This document shows, one piece after another, positions 15,964-26,300 of a stretch of 64,000 nucleotides of DNA. The position numbers and the translations under genes were made by a program. How positions within the stretch are numbered: position 1 is the stretch's first letter; every line of letters begins with the position of its first letter. This DNA comes from Fimbriiglobus sp. (GTDB lineage Bacteria > Planctomycetota > Planctomycetia > Gemmatales > Gemmataceae), in NCBI GenBank assembly GCA_025351325.1, contig JANXWE010000046.1:1-64000 (forward strand), given 5' to 3'. The notes under the pieces were generated by a model. The model was not told where the DNA came from, ran no database searches, and saw nothing but the letters and a program-made list of their open reading frames with translations.

Positions 15964-18162
15964 TCACCGATTGATTTCGAGCACCACCCGGAAGCCGACG
16001 GTGTTGCTCGCACTGTTGGGTGCGTGTCCACGGCGAGCTGCACTGCGACAGTCGTTGCCAAAAGTGGTGAAACAGCCCCCACGGACCACTTTCATCGTCC
16101 CGTGTGCCGGCCCGGGTGGATCTTCAGCCGGGCTGTCGAAGTAATAGTATTCGTCGTACCAATCGCTCACCCATTCTTGCACGTTCCCGTGCATGTCGTG
16201 CAGGCCGAACGGGTTTTCCGGCAGCGTGCCGACGTCGACGGTGCGGGCTTGACCGCCCGATTTCCCGAAGGCGCCGACGGCGGCGTAATGCACTTCCTTG
16301 GGCGTGATTTTATCCCCGAACGCGAACGGGCTGGTGGTCCCCCCCCGGCACGCGTATTCCCACTCGGCTTCGGTCGGCAAGCGGTAGCAACGACCGTGGA
16401 TTTGCTCGTCCGGAATTTGCGAAAGCCTGTCGCAGAATTTTGCGGCCGCGTCCCACGTGAGAGTTTCCACGGGGTGATCCGGCCCACCGTAGTGGTTCCG
16501 GGTGAAGGCCGACGGATTCTTGCCGGTCACTTTTTCAAACTGCCCCTGGGTGACCGCGAACACGCCGAAATAGTACGGCTTGGTGATCGACACGTCGTGC
16601 TGCGGGTTCTCGTGGTCGCGCCGGCCACTCTCCCCCTCCGGCGACCCCATTTGGAACTGGCCCGGTGCGATCAGGGCGAAGGTCATGCCGATGGAGTTGT
16701 TCATCAGCCGGGGAAGTCCACCGAAGCCGAGTGTCGGTGACGCCGCCGCGACGTGGAGCAACGCCGGCATACCGAGCTTGGTCGGTTGCAGGCCCGCAGA
16801 ACTGGGGCTTTCCGGTACCGCTTCAATGGGGTGCTCACCGGATCGTTTCAACGAGATCAGCTTCGACCCATCGTTGGCCGTCGAAGCGCCGGACGGCACA
16901 TTGCCGAGCATGGCACTCAGTTCGGCGGCGTCGTCGGGGCGTTTGTCGGGTCGGGTGCTGAGGCACGCACTCAACAACCGGGCTTGGGCATCGGTGACGC
17001 CCGCACTCCGGAACTCCTCGACCCATTCGTGGCCGATGGGCGCGGAAGCATGCGGGTCGCGTTTCAGCAGTTGGTACCAGATCACCCCGAGGGCGTAGAC
17101 GTCGTCGCGCGGGTCGGCGGCGTCCTTACGAGTTTGCTGCGGCGAGGCGTAAATCGGCGAATAGGCCCCGCGCCACGACAGCCGGAGTTGCTCCGCACGG
17201 GGTGTCGCCCGGTGCATCGTCAACGAGCGGGCCGACGAGATTTGACTCCAGCCGAAGTCGCAAACCCACAGCGTGAACTTGCCACCGTCGGTCGGGTGCA
17301 ACCGGATGTTGCTCGGCTTCAAGTTCCTGTGGACGATCCCCTTGGCGTGCGCTTTCCCGACGATGTCGCAGATGCGCCGCATCAGTTTCAGCGACGCTTC
17401 CGGTTTCGCCGCGTCGAACTTCCACTTCCAATCCCAGATCAGCGAGGTCAAGTCGTACCCGGCCAGATAAGCGTACTCCAGGGCCGGTGGCGTGGTCTCC
17501 AAAAACACCGATTGCAACGGGACGACACCGGTTTCTTCGGCCAGCGTGAAAATGTCGACAAAAAGTTGCTGCTGCTCGTTCACCGAGGCGAGGGCTTCCT
17601 CATCGAGTACAAACTTGAGGGCGACCGGCTTGACCGTGTCGTCGGTCGCATCAACGGCCAGCCACGTTTCGGAAGTCTCCCCGAAGCCGAGCAGCTCGGT
17701 CAACTTCCAGTTGTCGAGTCCTTTCGGTTCGTGGCCCGCCCGGAGTTTCGCGGTGTGCGGCGGCAGGAACAGCAGCAGATCCTCGGCCTTGTAAATCTGC
17801 AGCCCCTCCGGCGGGGTGATCCCCGTCGGGTCGGACGGCCGCGCCAAGAAACGCTTCACCAGCCCCGGCATCGGCGTGAGGTAGTCGATCAATTCTTGGC
17901 GGAAGGGTATCGTGTGAACCCGAGCCAGTCCGTCGACGAGTTTCGTGAGCCGGACTTGAAAGTCGGCGGGGGACACCGCTGTGAGGTCAGCGAGGGCGAC
18001 TTTCAGTTGGCCGGCGCCCAGTTCCCGATTGCTGTTATCGAGTGTGGTCTTGGCGACATCCAAAAGGCAATCGCCGAAGCGGCCGACGCCGGTGAGGGGC
18101 TTGCGGGCTTTGTCGATGAGCGCCAGGCCCAGACAGTCTAAAAATGCTTTGACCCGAGGCAT
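15964..18162 (-). CDS. Predicted pseudokinase fused to a formylglycine-generating-enzyme-like domain
   Basis: 732 residues from the ATG at 18162 (MPRVKAFLDCLG; GGAGG 8 bases upstream). Residues 1-165 are an uncharacterised helical region. A Ser/Thr kinase fold follows: glycine loop LLGFGETSETWLA, lysine in VALKFVLDE, the catalytic loop and DFG at about 302-304. The catalytic-loop motif is HRNLKPSN, not HRDLKPxN: Asn280 replaces the proton-acceptor Asp, so phosphotransfer is doubtful. The C-terminal 240 residues are an FGE/SUMF1-type domain (NSIGMTFALIAPGQFQMGSP ... NTVGFRVVLE) without the paired active-site cysteines of genuine formylglycine enzymes. No membrane segment is evident. A ligand-binding signalling or scaffold protein is likely; not EgtB, as no DinB domain is present. 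Confidence 0.85.
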   Translation of the reverse strand: MPRVKAFLDCLGLALIDKARKPLTGVGRFGDCLLDVAKTTLDNSNRELGAGQLKVALADLTAVSPADFQVRLTKLVDGLARVHTIPFRQELIDYLTPMPGLVKRFLARPSDPTGITPPEGLQIYKAEDLLLFLPPHTAKLRAGHEPKGLDNWKLTELLGFGETSETWLAVDATDDTVKPVALKFVLDEEALASVNEQQQLFVDIFTLAEETGVVPLQSVFLETTPPALEYAYLAGYDLTSLIWDWKWKFDAAKPEASLKLMRRICDIVGKAHAKGIVHRNLKPSNIRLHPTDGGKFTLWVCDFGWSQISSARSLTMHRATPRAEQLRLSWRGAYSPIYASPQQTRKDAADPRDDVYALGVIWYQLLKRDPHASAPIGHEWVEEFRSAGVTDAQARLLSACLSTRPDKRPDDAAELSAMLGNVPSGASTANDGSKLISLKRSGEHPIEAVPESPSSAGLQPTKLGMPALLHVAAASPTLGFGGLPRLMNNSIGMTFALIAPGQFQMGSPEGESGRRDHENPQHDVSITKPYYFGVFAVTQGQFEKVTGKNPSAFTRNHYGGPDHPVETLTWDAAAKFCDRLSQIPDEQIHGRCYRLPTEAEWEYACRGGTTSPFAFGDKITPKEVHYAAVGAFGKSGGQARTVDVGTLPENPFGLHDMHGNVQEWVSDWYDEYYYFDSPAEDPPGPAHGTMKVVRGGCFTTFGNDCRSAARRGHAPNSASNTVGFRVVLEINR

Positions 18163-18278
18163 GGGGAGAGCCTCCGGCGAATGCCGTGTTGGGGAAAAAA
18201 GAAAAGAGAAATGACACGCGCGGAATTGTACCGACTGTTTCAGCTGGCGCCTCAAATGGAAATGGAATTTTTTCCAAG

Positions 18279-19316
18279 TCAGATCACCGCCCGCATCGCG
18301 ACCAACAGCGACTCAATCTCGGCCGGCGTGCCGACCGTGATGCGTAAGCCATCCCCGTAGCCCGCATAGTTCATGTACCGAACGAGGATCTTCCGGGCTT
18401 TCAACGCTTCGTAAATCGGCTGCACCGGTCGATCCGCACGTTGGCACCAAACGAAGTTGGTTTGGCTCGGCGTCACTTGGAACCCCAGCTTCGCGAGGGC
18501 CACACCCAGGCGCCCCCGTGTGGCGAGAATCTTCGAGCGCAGCCCCGCGTAGTACCCTTGATCCTGAATCGCCGCCGTCGCCGCGGCGAGGCTCAGCACA
18601 TCGCAATTGTACGTGTCCTTCACTTTCGCCAACTCGCGGATGATCGCCGGGGCCGCAATTGCGATTCCGAAGCGAATTCCGGCCAGCGCGTAGAACTTGC
18701 TGAACGTCCGCGTCACAATCAGATTCGGAAGTTCCGGCAGCAGAGCCAACCCGTCGTCTTCGGCGAAGTCGGCGTACGCTTCGTCGAGCACGAACATCCC
18801 GGGTACTTGGCCCGCCAACGTCCGCACGTCGGCCAGACGGAGAACAGTGCCACTCGGGGAATTCGGGTTCGCCAGAAACGTCAGGTGCGTGTCTTTGAGC
18901 GGCCACGGTGTCGGCACGCTCCAGTCCGGCTGAAACGGAACAGTTTCGAAGCTGGCCCCCTGAATCTCGGCGAGCGACTGGTAAAGGATGTAACTCGGCG
19001 TCAGCGCCGCCATTCGCCCCCCCTCGGGCACGAACGTCCGCGTCAAGATCGTCAGGATGTCGTCCGAACCGTTGCCGATGAGAATGGAATCGGGCGAAAC
19101 GCCGAGTACCTCCGACGCCGCTTGGCGGAACGTGTCGCCCATTGGCTGGGGATACTTGCGCAGTCGATCACCGGTCAACGCCGCTTGAACTGCCTCGAAG
19201 ACCCGTGGCGAAGGCGGATACGGGTTCTCATTGGTGTTCAGCTTGATGATGTCGGGATCGTTGAGCTGCTCGCCGGGCAAGTAGCCTCGCATCGCCGAAA
19301 CGGATGGTCGAATCAT
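18279..19316 (-). CDS. hisC: Histidinol-phosphate aminotransferase
   Basis: 345 residues. PLP-dependent class I/II aminotransferase converting imidazole-acetol phosphate to histidinol phosphate in histidine synthesis. Features: start MIRPSVSAMRGYLPGEQ, substrate segment LNTNENPYPPSP, the nucleotide-like GNGSDDILTIL, LDEAYADFAE with the cofactor Asp/Tyr pair, and the PLP lysine in TRTFSKFYALAGIRFGI. C-terminal RITVGTPAEIESLL carries the conserved Arg. It is not next to other his genes, which is common in planctomycetes; a broader aromatic aminotransferase specificity cannot be excluded. Confidence 0.92.
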   Translation of the reverse strand: MIRPSVSAMRGYLPGEQLNDPDIIKLNTNENPYPPSPRVFEAVQAALTGDRLRKYPQPMGDTFRQAASEVLGVSPDSILIGNGSDDILTILTRTFVPEGGRMAALTPSYILYQSLAEIQGASFETVPFQPDWSVPTPWPLKDTHLTFLANPNSPSGTVLRLADVRTLAGQVPGMFVLDEAYADFAEDDGLALLPELPNLIVTRTFSKFYALAGIRFGIAIAAPAIIRELAKVKDTYNCDVLSLAAATAAIQDQGYYAGLRSKILATRGRLGVALAKLGFQVTPSQTNFVWCQRADRPVQPIYEALKARKILVRYMNYAGYGDGLRITVGTPAEIESLLVAMRAVI

Positions 19317-19413
19317 GGCAATACCGGGGAATTTTCACTCATTCTACGGTTGACGTCGGCGTCGTCGCCGGCAATTTCCTTTCGTCGCCGCGCCGATTTG
19401 TCTAGAGTGCGTA

Positions 19414-19442
19414 TTGTCGGTACCCCGGCACCATGCTAAGAT
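19414..19442 (+). promoter_or_regulatory. Sigma-70-type promoter of the tRNA-Ser gene
   Basis: TTGTCG at 19414-19419 and TAAGAT at 19437-19442 are separated by exactly 17 bases, and the -10 box ends 9 bases before the mature tRNA 5' end at 19452. Good spacing and position; not experimentally shown. Confidence 0.5.
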
Positions 19443-19451
19443 TTGGGTGTC

Positions 19452-19540
19452 GGAGAGGTGGCTGAGTGGTCGAAAGCACGGCTTTGCTAAAGCCGCGTAC
19501 GGGTAAAACTGTACCAAGGGTTCGAATCCCTTCCTCTCCG
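19452..19540 (+). tRNA. tRNA-Ser (anticodon GCU)
   Basis: Acceptor arm GGAGAGG (19452-19458) pairs with CCTCTCC (19533-19539), discriminator G at 19540. The D arm contains GCTGAGTGGTCGAAAGC, the anticodon arm is CGGCT-TTGCTAA-AGCCG with GCT in the loop, a long type II variable arm follows, and the T arm has GGTTCGAATCC. CCA is not encoded. Decodes AGC/AGU. The 3' end faces integrase and IS remnants, the classic position of an attachment site. Confidence 0.97.
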
Positions 19541-19573
19541 CTTGTCGTTTGTGCAGTATCTGGTTGGGAATCG

Positions 19574-19893
19574 CTAGGAATCGCATAACTGACTATTGAG
19601 ATTGGATTTATAGCTTCCCTTTGCGACTCGCCGCCATCCCCTGCGTCTACTTGCTGAGCCTGTTTTTGCACCTTCGGTGCGCCGGGTTCTGCGCTGCTGA
19701 CCGCCCGCTCGAAATGATCGGTGGATCAACTTCGTGAAGATCGTCCGCAAGTTGCCCATCCCCATCGCCGACGACGTGGGTTCGCCCGGGTTGCCTCACA
19801 GCGTACACTTCTTCGAGGAACGGGCGCAACTCGGGAAACATCGGCAGCATCCTCGACGCTTTGCCGGCGTAGCATTCGGTCTTGGGGCTCGGA
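19574..19893 (-). pseudogene. Tyrosine recombinase/integrase, C-terminal remnant beside tRNA-Ser
   Basis: On the minus strand one frame reads [20 protein letters not shown] followed by [11 protein letters not shown], the pre-catalytic segment of planctomycete tyrosine integrases. It then goes out of frame, and a second frame supplies [16 protein letters not shown], the next conserved block (NLRT-type). The catalytic R-H-R...Y region that should follow is missing. The fragment points towards the 3' end of the tRNA-Ser gene, so it is best read as the scar of an element that integrated there. Boundaries are approximate. Recognition is by motif memory. Confidence 0.55.
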
Positions 19894-19933
19894 ACTTGGA
19901 TTTTGTTCGCCGCGAAGTCGACGAAATGCTGCC

Positions 19934-20108
19934 CAGTACCAGGTTCACTCGAAGCTGGTACTGGTGTGGAAGAAGCAAATGCTGGAGCAAGGCGGCCACA
20001 CTGTTTGCGAGCAGTGTCAAACCGGTGTCACGTCAGGAATCGGAATCGGAGCAAGCGAGGCTGTTTGAACAGATAGGTCCGCTGAAGATGGAACGGCTAA
20101 GACGATGA
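19934..20108 (+). pseudogene. IS3-family transposase OrfA remnant with frameshift
   Basis: The frame at 19934 reads [19 protein letters not shown], the helix-turn-helix end of IS3-type OrfA. It then shifts, and the third frame continues [11 protein letters not shown] ... ARLFEQIGPLKMERLRR, the OrfA leucine-zipper region (normally LFEQIGRLKMELEWL). Both N-terminal HTH start and OrfB are absent. It is therefore a short, frameshifted relic. It neighbours the integrase relic on the opposite strand. Confidence 0.6.
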
Positions 20109-20213
20109 TCCGTGCGGAGGTGTTGGAGGTTTCACGAAGCATGGGTCGGCCGAACCTTCTCAGGTGAGGTCGAGACATCCGATGACCCCACCTTAAGCGA
20201 AACGGTTTTTGGT

Positions 20214-21776
20214 TCAGTGAATAGGATCCACTGCAACTGATCGTGTCGAGTTACCGACGAACGTGAAGATTCGGTATTGGGCCCGGTTGAAATCGACGAC
20301 TGCCGCCAAGTAGTTCTGCCGGGCTTGGTTCAACGCTTGGATCGCTTGGAGCGGTCGCAGGGCGTCGAACAAATTCTTGGCATCGACGACGTTGATCGTC
20401 CCTTCTTTGTTGATCCGGTAGAGTTCGGTGGCTTCGCGGACGGCCTGTTCTGCATAATCGAGCGATTGGAACTTTGCGGCGGCGATTTGGGCCGCTTCGA
20501 CGATTTCCGCCGTGGCTCGATACTGGGCTTCGACGGCGGTGAAATGGGCTTGGTGCAAGAGGGCGCGGCGTTCGGCCGTGTCGGCCCGGTTGCCGAAGCC
20601 GAGGTTTTTCACCTCCCAAAAGAGTTGCACGCTGAGGGCGTTGCGGGCGTCGAAGTTTCGGAGGTCCCCGTTCAAACCACCCCCGAAGCGGCCGACTTGA
20701 TTCGCGATGCTGACTTTGGGGATGAACGGAGCCCGACGCTGCAACCGCACCGCTTCCGATGCGGCCCCGATCAATTCTCGGTTGGCCGCCAAGTCGGGGC
20801 GATTGTTGACCGCTTGCGCGACCAGTTGATCCACGGTGGAAGTCGGATCGATCAGCGTGATCGGGGCCACAGCCGGGTCGGACGGAACCAGTTTCACGTT
20901 CGGGGCGAGGAGGATCAATTTCCCCAAGCGGGCACTGGCGGCCCCCGCGCGGCCATCCAAGTCCGAGCGTTCTGCCTTGCGGAACAGGACTTCTGTTTTC
21001 GCCCGGTTCACATCCCCGGCCGTGCGGTCGAGCTTGGCTTCCTTGGCGTTCTCGGCCGCCGAGAGCATCTCGCTCGCTTTCTTCAAAGTGTCGGCGTTGA
21101 TTTCGAGCAGCGCGTGGATTTGGACCAGGTCGAAGTAGGCGACGGCGGCATCCAGTTCGGCGCCCTGCGCTGCGGATTGCTCGCGGAGTTGGGCGGCGGA
21201 GGTCAGTCGGCGTTCGACCAGTGGCCGGTAAATGGCTTCGGCGATGTCGAGGTTGAGGGCGGCGCCACCACCGGCGAACAAGTTTCCCCGCGACACGCCG
21301 AAGACACTCCCGCTTTGGTTTTGGGTTTGGCCGTCGAACCGATTGTAGGCCGCGCCGACCGTCAAGTTCGGCAACCATTGGATGTCCGCGCGGGCCAGAC
21401 GCGCTTGGGCTTCCTCGACTTTCGCCCGGGCGAAACCGACGGACGGACTGTTCGCGTCGACGAGGCGGATCACCGTCGGCAGATCGATGGGCAGCGTTCG
21501 GAGTTCGGAATAGGCGGGCCGGACGCGGGGCGATTCGAGAATGGGTTTGGCCGGGGCGACCGCGGGAAGCTCTTCCGTGGCGGACGTCTGTTGAATCGGG
21601 TTCGGGGACGTCTTTGAAACCTCGTGCTGCGAGACGCGGACTGGCTCGGTGGAATCGATCGGGTGGTGGATGGAAATCGGGGAACGGACGGGTACCGTCC
21701 GGGCCGTCGAGCAGCCGGCCCCGAGCAGTGCGAGGGAAGAGCCGAAGATCGAACAGCGAGACTTCCAACGTGTCAT
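20214..21776 (-). CDS. TolC-family outer-membrane efflux lipoprotein
   Basis: 520 residues. The N-terminus has a lipoprotein signal ending LALLGAGC (lipobox), then a proline-rich linker, then two OEP repeats: PTVIRLVDANSPSVGFARAK at about 98-117 and the second around VAQAVNNRPDLAANRELIGA, with heptad-rich helices such as AEQAVREATELYRINKEG. It forms the outer-membrane channel of the tripartite pump. It is the last gene of the operon, 22 bases after the adaptor gene. The length and duplicated OEP architecture are normal. Confidence 0.92.
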   Translation of the reverse strand: MTRWKSRCSIFGSSLALLGAGCSTARTVPVRSPISIHHPIDSTEPVRVSQHEVSKTSPNPIQQTSATEELPAVAPAKPILESPRVRPAYSELRTLPIDLPTVIRLVDANSPSVGFARAKVEEAQARLARADIQWLPNLTVGAAYNRFDGQTQNQSGSVFGVSRGNLFAGGGAALNLDIAEAIYRPLVERRLTSAAQLREQSAAQGAELDAAVAYFDLVQIHALLEINADTLKKASEMLSAAENAKEAKLDRTAGDVNRAKTEVLFRKAERSDLDGRAGAASARLGKLILLAPNVKLVPSDPAVAPITLIDPTSTVDQLVAQAVNNRPDLAANRELIGAASEAVRLQRRAPFIPKVSIANQVGRFGGGLNGDLRNFDARNALSVQLFWEVKNLGFGNRADTAERRALLHQAHFTAVEAQYRATAEIVEAAQIAAAKFQSLDYAEQAVREATELYRINKEGTINVVDAKNLFDALRPLQAIQALNQARQNYLAAVVDFNRAQYRIFTFVGNSTRSVAVDPIH

Positions 21777-21798
21777 GTCCGGATCCTGTGCGGTTCGG

Positions 21799-23361
21799 TT
21801 ACCACTCGCTCGGGCCGGTTTTCACGTCGGCGCCGTCGCCGATCTCCAACTGCCGAGCGACCACGACGTCTTCTTGGCCGGTCAGTTCCGTTTGCAGATC
21901 CCGGCTGCTGCCGTCCGCGTTCTTCCGCTTCTCGATCACCGCGAGCCGCACCGTTTTACCGTCGTTCAGTTGCACCCGCACCGGCACTTGTTTCGTCTTG
22001 CCGTCCCGCACGAGGAGGATGTAGCTCGTCCCGCTCCGCGAATACACCGCGACGCTGGGCAGCACGAAGGAATCGCCGAACCCGCCGACGGTGAGTTTGA
22101 TGGTTCCCGTCATCCCCGGCAGCAGTCTCCGGGCGTTCGGGGCATCGGCGGGAAACGCCCGCACCGGCATCAAATCGCGAATCCCCTTCGCTTGGCGCTC
22201 CGTCCCACCGACCCGGATCGTTTCGGCGAGCCGAGAGTATTCGCCTTCGTCGCCGTTGAACAAATCGACTTCGACCCGCATCGTCCGATCCGCGTTCTGG
22301 ACGGTCGGCGCGAACCGGCTGACGACGGCGGAAATCGAGACCCCGGGCAAATCGTCCACGGTGACAATGGCCCTCGTCTTCAAATTGATCGACGGGGCGA
22401 CCGAGTCCGGGAACTTGGCCACGACCGTGACGACGTCCACTTTCGCAATGGACAACAGCGCGTCGCTGTTACCCGTCGTCGCATTCTGCACGAACGACCC
22501 CGGATCGACTGTCCGCCGAACGACGACCCCGTCGAACGGGGCGACGACCTTCGCGTAGTCGGCCACCGCTTTCGCCCGATCCAGATCTTTCCGCGCCACC
22601 TCGATTTGGGCCTTCTTGAGATCTATATCGGCCGCCGCGGCCTCGATCTTCGACTCCGATTCGGAATAATCGGCACGGGCGCGTTCCACGTTCGCCTTGG
22701 TGGAGGTCACGACCGCTTCGCTCGACAGGAAATCGCGCTCCTCCTCCTCGACCACGCTGCCCACGACCGAACCTTTGGCCGACAGTTCTTGGAACCGAGC
22801 GAATTTGCGTTTCTTGAGGTCGCGGGTCGCGGTCGCCCCTTCCACTTCGGCCTCGCGCTGCTTGATGGTCGCGGCCGACACGTCCTTGGCCGCCTTCGCA
22901 TCCTTCAGTTTGGCGTCGGAGACCCGCAGTTCCTGCCGGCGTTGCAGGATCATCGCGTCGCTCCGGGCCACATCTTGGTCCGACTCCGGCACATCGATGA
23001 CGACGAGGACTTCCCCCTTCTTCACCTTGTCGCCGATATCGTGCAGGACCGATTTCACGGTGCCGGAGGCCCGCGCTCGCAGATCGGCGCGGTAATAGGG
23101 TTCCACCGACGCGATCTGATCGACCGTGATCGCCACCGACGATTCCCGTTTCGGGCGCACCACTTTCACGGTCGGAATGGCTTCGGAGGAAGTCCCAATC
23201 GCCGCTTTGGCGGTGCCCGAAACGAACGGATTGGGGATGAGACCCGCTATCGCACCGGCGACGGCGACGACTGCGAACGACGTCACGACGGCGATCGGCA
23301 AGAGAGTTCTCCAGCGATTTTTGCCGCGAATCGGGGACGCGTGCGGATGCGGATGATCCAT
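21799..23361 (-). CDS. RND efflux periplasmic adaptor (membrane fusion protein)
   Basis: 520 residues, starting MDHPHPHASPIRGKNRWRTL, then a membrane anchor (LLPIAVVTSFAVVAVAGAIAG). Barrel-sandwich halves flank a long coiled coil: GTVKSVLHDIGDKVKKGEVLVVIDVPE at about 108 onward (quoted in part) and KVVAPFDGVVVRRTVDPGSFV-like sequence at about 268, with helical hairpin between. C-terminal beta-barrel and MP domains complete the family pattern (LLPGMTGTIKLTVGGFGDSF). It bridges the RND pump and TolC-like channel. The four histidines in the cytoplasmic N-terminus match the His-rich segments of the pump. Spacing to the pump gene is 12 bases. Confidence 0.93.
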   Translation of the reverse strand: MDHPHPHASPIRGKNRWRTLLPIAVVTSFAVVAVAGAIAGLIPNPFVSGTAKAAIGTSSEAIPTVKVVRPKRESSVAITVDQIASVEPYYRADLRARASGTVKSVLHDIGDKVKKGEVLVVIDVPESDQDVARSDAMILQRRQELRVSDAKLKDAKAAKDVSAATIKQREAEVEGATATRDLKKRKFARFQELSAKGSVVGSVVEEEERDFLSSEAVVTSTKANVERARADYSESESKIEAAAADIDLKKAQIEVARKDLDRAKAVADYAKVVAPFDGVVVRRTVDPGSFVQNATTGNSDALLSIAKVDVVTVVAKFPDSVAPSINLKTRAIVTVDDLPGVSISAVVSRFAPTVQNADRTMRVEVDLFNGDEGEYSRLAETIRVGGTERQAKGIRDLMPVRAFPADAPNARRLLPGMTGTIKLTVGGFGDSFVLPSVAVYSRSGTSYILLVRDGKTKQVPVRVQLNDGKTVRLAVIEKRKNADGSSRDLQTELTGQEDVVVARQLEIGDGADVKTGPSEW

Positions 23362-23373
23362 GGTCGGCTCCAG

Positions 23374-26300
23374 TTAGGGTGCGGGTATCAGCGGGACGGT
23401 CTCTTGATCGTGGTGCGGGTGGTGCTGATCCCGGATCAACAGGGTGAACAAAATCGGCACGACGAACAGGGTGAGGGCCGTGCTGGTGAGCAACCCGCCG
23501 ACGACGGCCCGGGCCAAAGGCGTCAACGATTCGCTCCCGCGCCCCAGACCGAGCGCCATCGGCAACAGATCGAGGAACGTGGCCAAGAATGTCATCAAGA
23601 TCGGCCGGAAGCGGGTACTGGCCGCTTCGGTGATCGCTTCGCGCACCGTTTTGCCCCGCTTGCGCAACTGGTTGGCATAGTCGATGAGGAGTACCCCCTG
23701 CGAGACGATGATGCCGACCAGGAAGATGACGCCCATTTCGGACTGCACATTGAGCGTTGTTTTGGTCGCCCAGAGCATCGTCAACACACCGATCAACCCG
23801 AGTGGCACGGCCGCCATGATGATCGTCGGCATGACGAACGAGCGCATGAGTGGCACCATGAGGAGGTAAACCAGCACCGACGCGAGGGCCAAACCGACCC
23901 CGAGGCTCTGGAACGATTCGGTCATCCGGGCGTACTCGCCTTTCAGCTCGATCTTCATCCCTTTCGGCACTTCGATCGGCTTCAGCTTCTTCTCGATGTC
24001 GCCGGCAACGCCGCCGATGTCGCGGTTCTCGGTGTTCACGAGCACATCCACGATCCGCTTCAAACCGACGTGGTTGAATTCGACCGGCTGCGTCGATTCG
24101 CGCACGGTGACGAGTGAGTTGAGCCGCACCGGCGATTTCTGGTTTGTGCCGGTGGCGAACATGTTCTTCAAGTCGTTGATGCGGAACGACGGGTCGTCCG
24201 GGTATTGCACGGCGATGAAATACTGGTTGCCGCTCTGCGGATCGATCCAGAAGTTCCGCGTCAGGGCGATGCTCGAGTTCATCGCGGTCACCACTTGCAT
24301 CACGACATCCCGCGCCGACAGCCCGATGGTGGCCGAAGCCTCCCGGTTGATCTCGATGATCAGGTACGGGGCGTCGTTGCGCTGGAGGACGCGCACGTCG
24401 ACCGCACCGGGCACCGTCTTCACCGCGGCCCGGACTTGCTGGGCGAGGTCCAATTTCTGCTCGGGGGTGCCGCCGCTGATTTGGATATCGATGGGCGACG
24501 CCGCGCCGAAGTTCAACGCGGCCGAGACCATCCCGCCCGTATCGAAGCTGAACTCGAGATCGGCGAAATCCGGGTTGTCCGCGAACACTTTTCGCAACAC
24601 GACCGCATATTCCTGCGCGGACTTGGTTCGCCCCGGCGTGAGTTGGAGCCGGATCACCGTGTCCTGCTGGCCGGCGTTCTGCGAGTAGGCCGCGCTCCAG
24701 TCATTGTTCAGCCCGATTTCCGAAACCACCATTTGCAATTCGTCCGGCGGAATCGTTTTGGCAATCGCCTTTTCGACATCGACAATTCGGCGCTCGGTCG
24801 CATCGAGCCGTAGGTTCGACGGGGCACGCACCTGGATGGTGATCTGCCCCGCATCCACGGCCGGGAAGAACTCCTGACCGATGAACTTCAGCAGCCCCAG
24901 CGAGCCGATGAACACCAGGGCGATCATGCCGAGAACGAGGAAGCGTCGACCGAGTGCCCAAGCCAGCATCCCCGAGTAAATCCGGGTCGACCGCGTGAGG
25001 AAGCCGTCGATGCTCTGGTAAATGCGGCCGAAGAATCCGACCGGCTCCGGTTCGCGGTGGTGGTCGCGGCGGTGTTCCGATTCGTGGCCGTGGCCCTGTT
25101 GGCCGTGCCCGCGCAGCATTTTGGCACAAAGCGACGGCACGAACGTCCAACTCAACGCGAACGAAAAGAGCATGGCGAAGCCGACGGCCAAAGTGAGCGG
25201 CTTGAAGAGGAACCCGCCGACCCCCGGCGTCAGGGCCACCGGGCAGAGCACGATGATGAGCGCGAGCGTGGCGACGACCACGGGCATGGTGAGTTCGCCC
25301 GTGGCGTCGAGCGACGCTTGGAACGCCGATTTGCCCATACCCATGTGCCGGTGGATGTTCTCCAGGACGACGATGACGTTGTCCACCAGCGGCCCGATGG
25401 CGAGGAACAGCCCGCCGAGCGTCATCACATTGATGGTGTTCCCCGTTGCCTTCAGCCCGATGATGGCCCCGAGGATTGACAGCGGCAGGGCGAGCGTGGC
25501 AATGACCGTCATGCGCCAGTTGCCGAGGAACACGAGGATCATAATCGAAACGAGGATCGCCCCGATGATCCCCTCGTGGACGAGGCTATCGATGGCCTTT
25601 CGCACATACTCCGTTTGATCGATCACGAAGTCGAGCTTGGTGCCCTCGGGCAGCTCGGCTTCCATTTCCGGGATGGCACGTTTCACCCCCTCCGCCACGT
25701 TGAGGCTGCTCGCCCCTTGCTGGCGATAGATCGGCACGAACACCTGCTGCTTGCCGTTGACCCGCACGCGCGACTTCTGGATGACGGCGTCATCGAGCGT
25801 CGTGGACACGTCGCGCAGCAATATGTGCCGATCCGGCTCGAAGACGATGGGGATATCGCCGATGTCTTCGACCGTCCGCAGCATCGCGTTCGTGTCGAGG
25901 GCGATCTGGTTGTCGCCGATGTACGCCGTGCCGGGCGAGACCATGAGGTTGCCTTGGTCGAGCGCTTTGACAACATCCACAGGTGACAGGTTGCGGGCTT
26001 CCAGCTTTTGGTGATCCAGGTAAACCATGATGCGGCGGTCTTTGCCTCCGACGACCACCGGGGCGACACAGCCGCGCACGCCGCCGAGTCGGTTGCGGAC
26101 TTCGACGCGGGCTAAGTCTTTCACCGCTTGCTCGGACATATTCGGGTTGCTGACCGTGAGCACACCGAGCGGGATCGTCCCGGTCGGGTCGAACGGCAGC
26201 GATACTGGCGGCAGAGTATTCGTCGGCAGGTACGGCATCGCCGCACCCGTGAGTGAGTTCGTCTGCGTGAGGGCGGTACTGGGGTCGATGTCGTCTTGAA

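Noticed and set aside
16753..18141. 462-residue plus-strand frame over the kinase-FGE gene
   Set aside because: Shadow frame without recognisable motifs; the minus-strand frame has kinase and FGE features.
19344..19671. Minus-strand frames reading GEEGIRTLG... and RKGFEPLVQFYPY over the tRNA-Ser gene
   Set aside because: These are the well-known spurious peptides produced by translating the antisense of a tRNA-Ser gene; they are not proteins.
21649..24117. 822-residue plus-strand open frame antisense to the efflux adaptor and pump
   Set aside because: Arg/His/Asp-rich shadow of GC-rich codons; the minus-strand adaptor and pump have clear family motifs.
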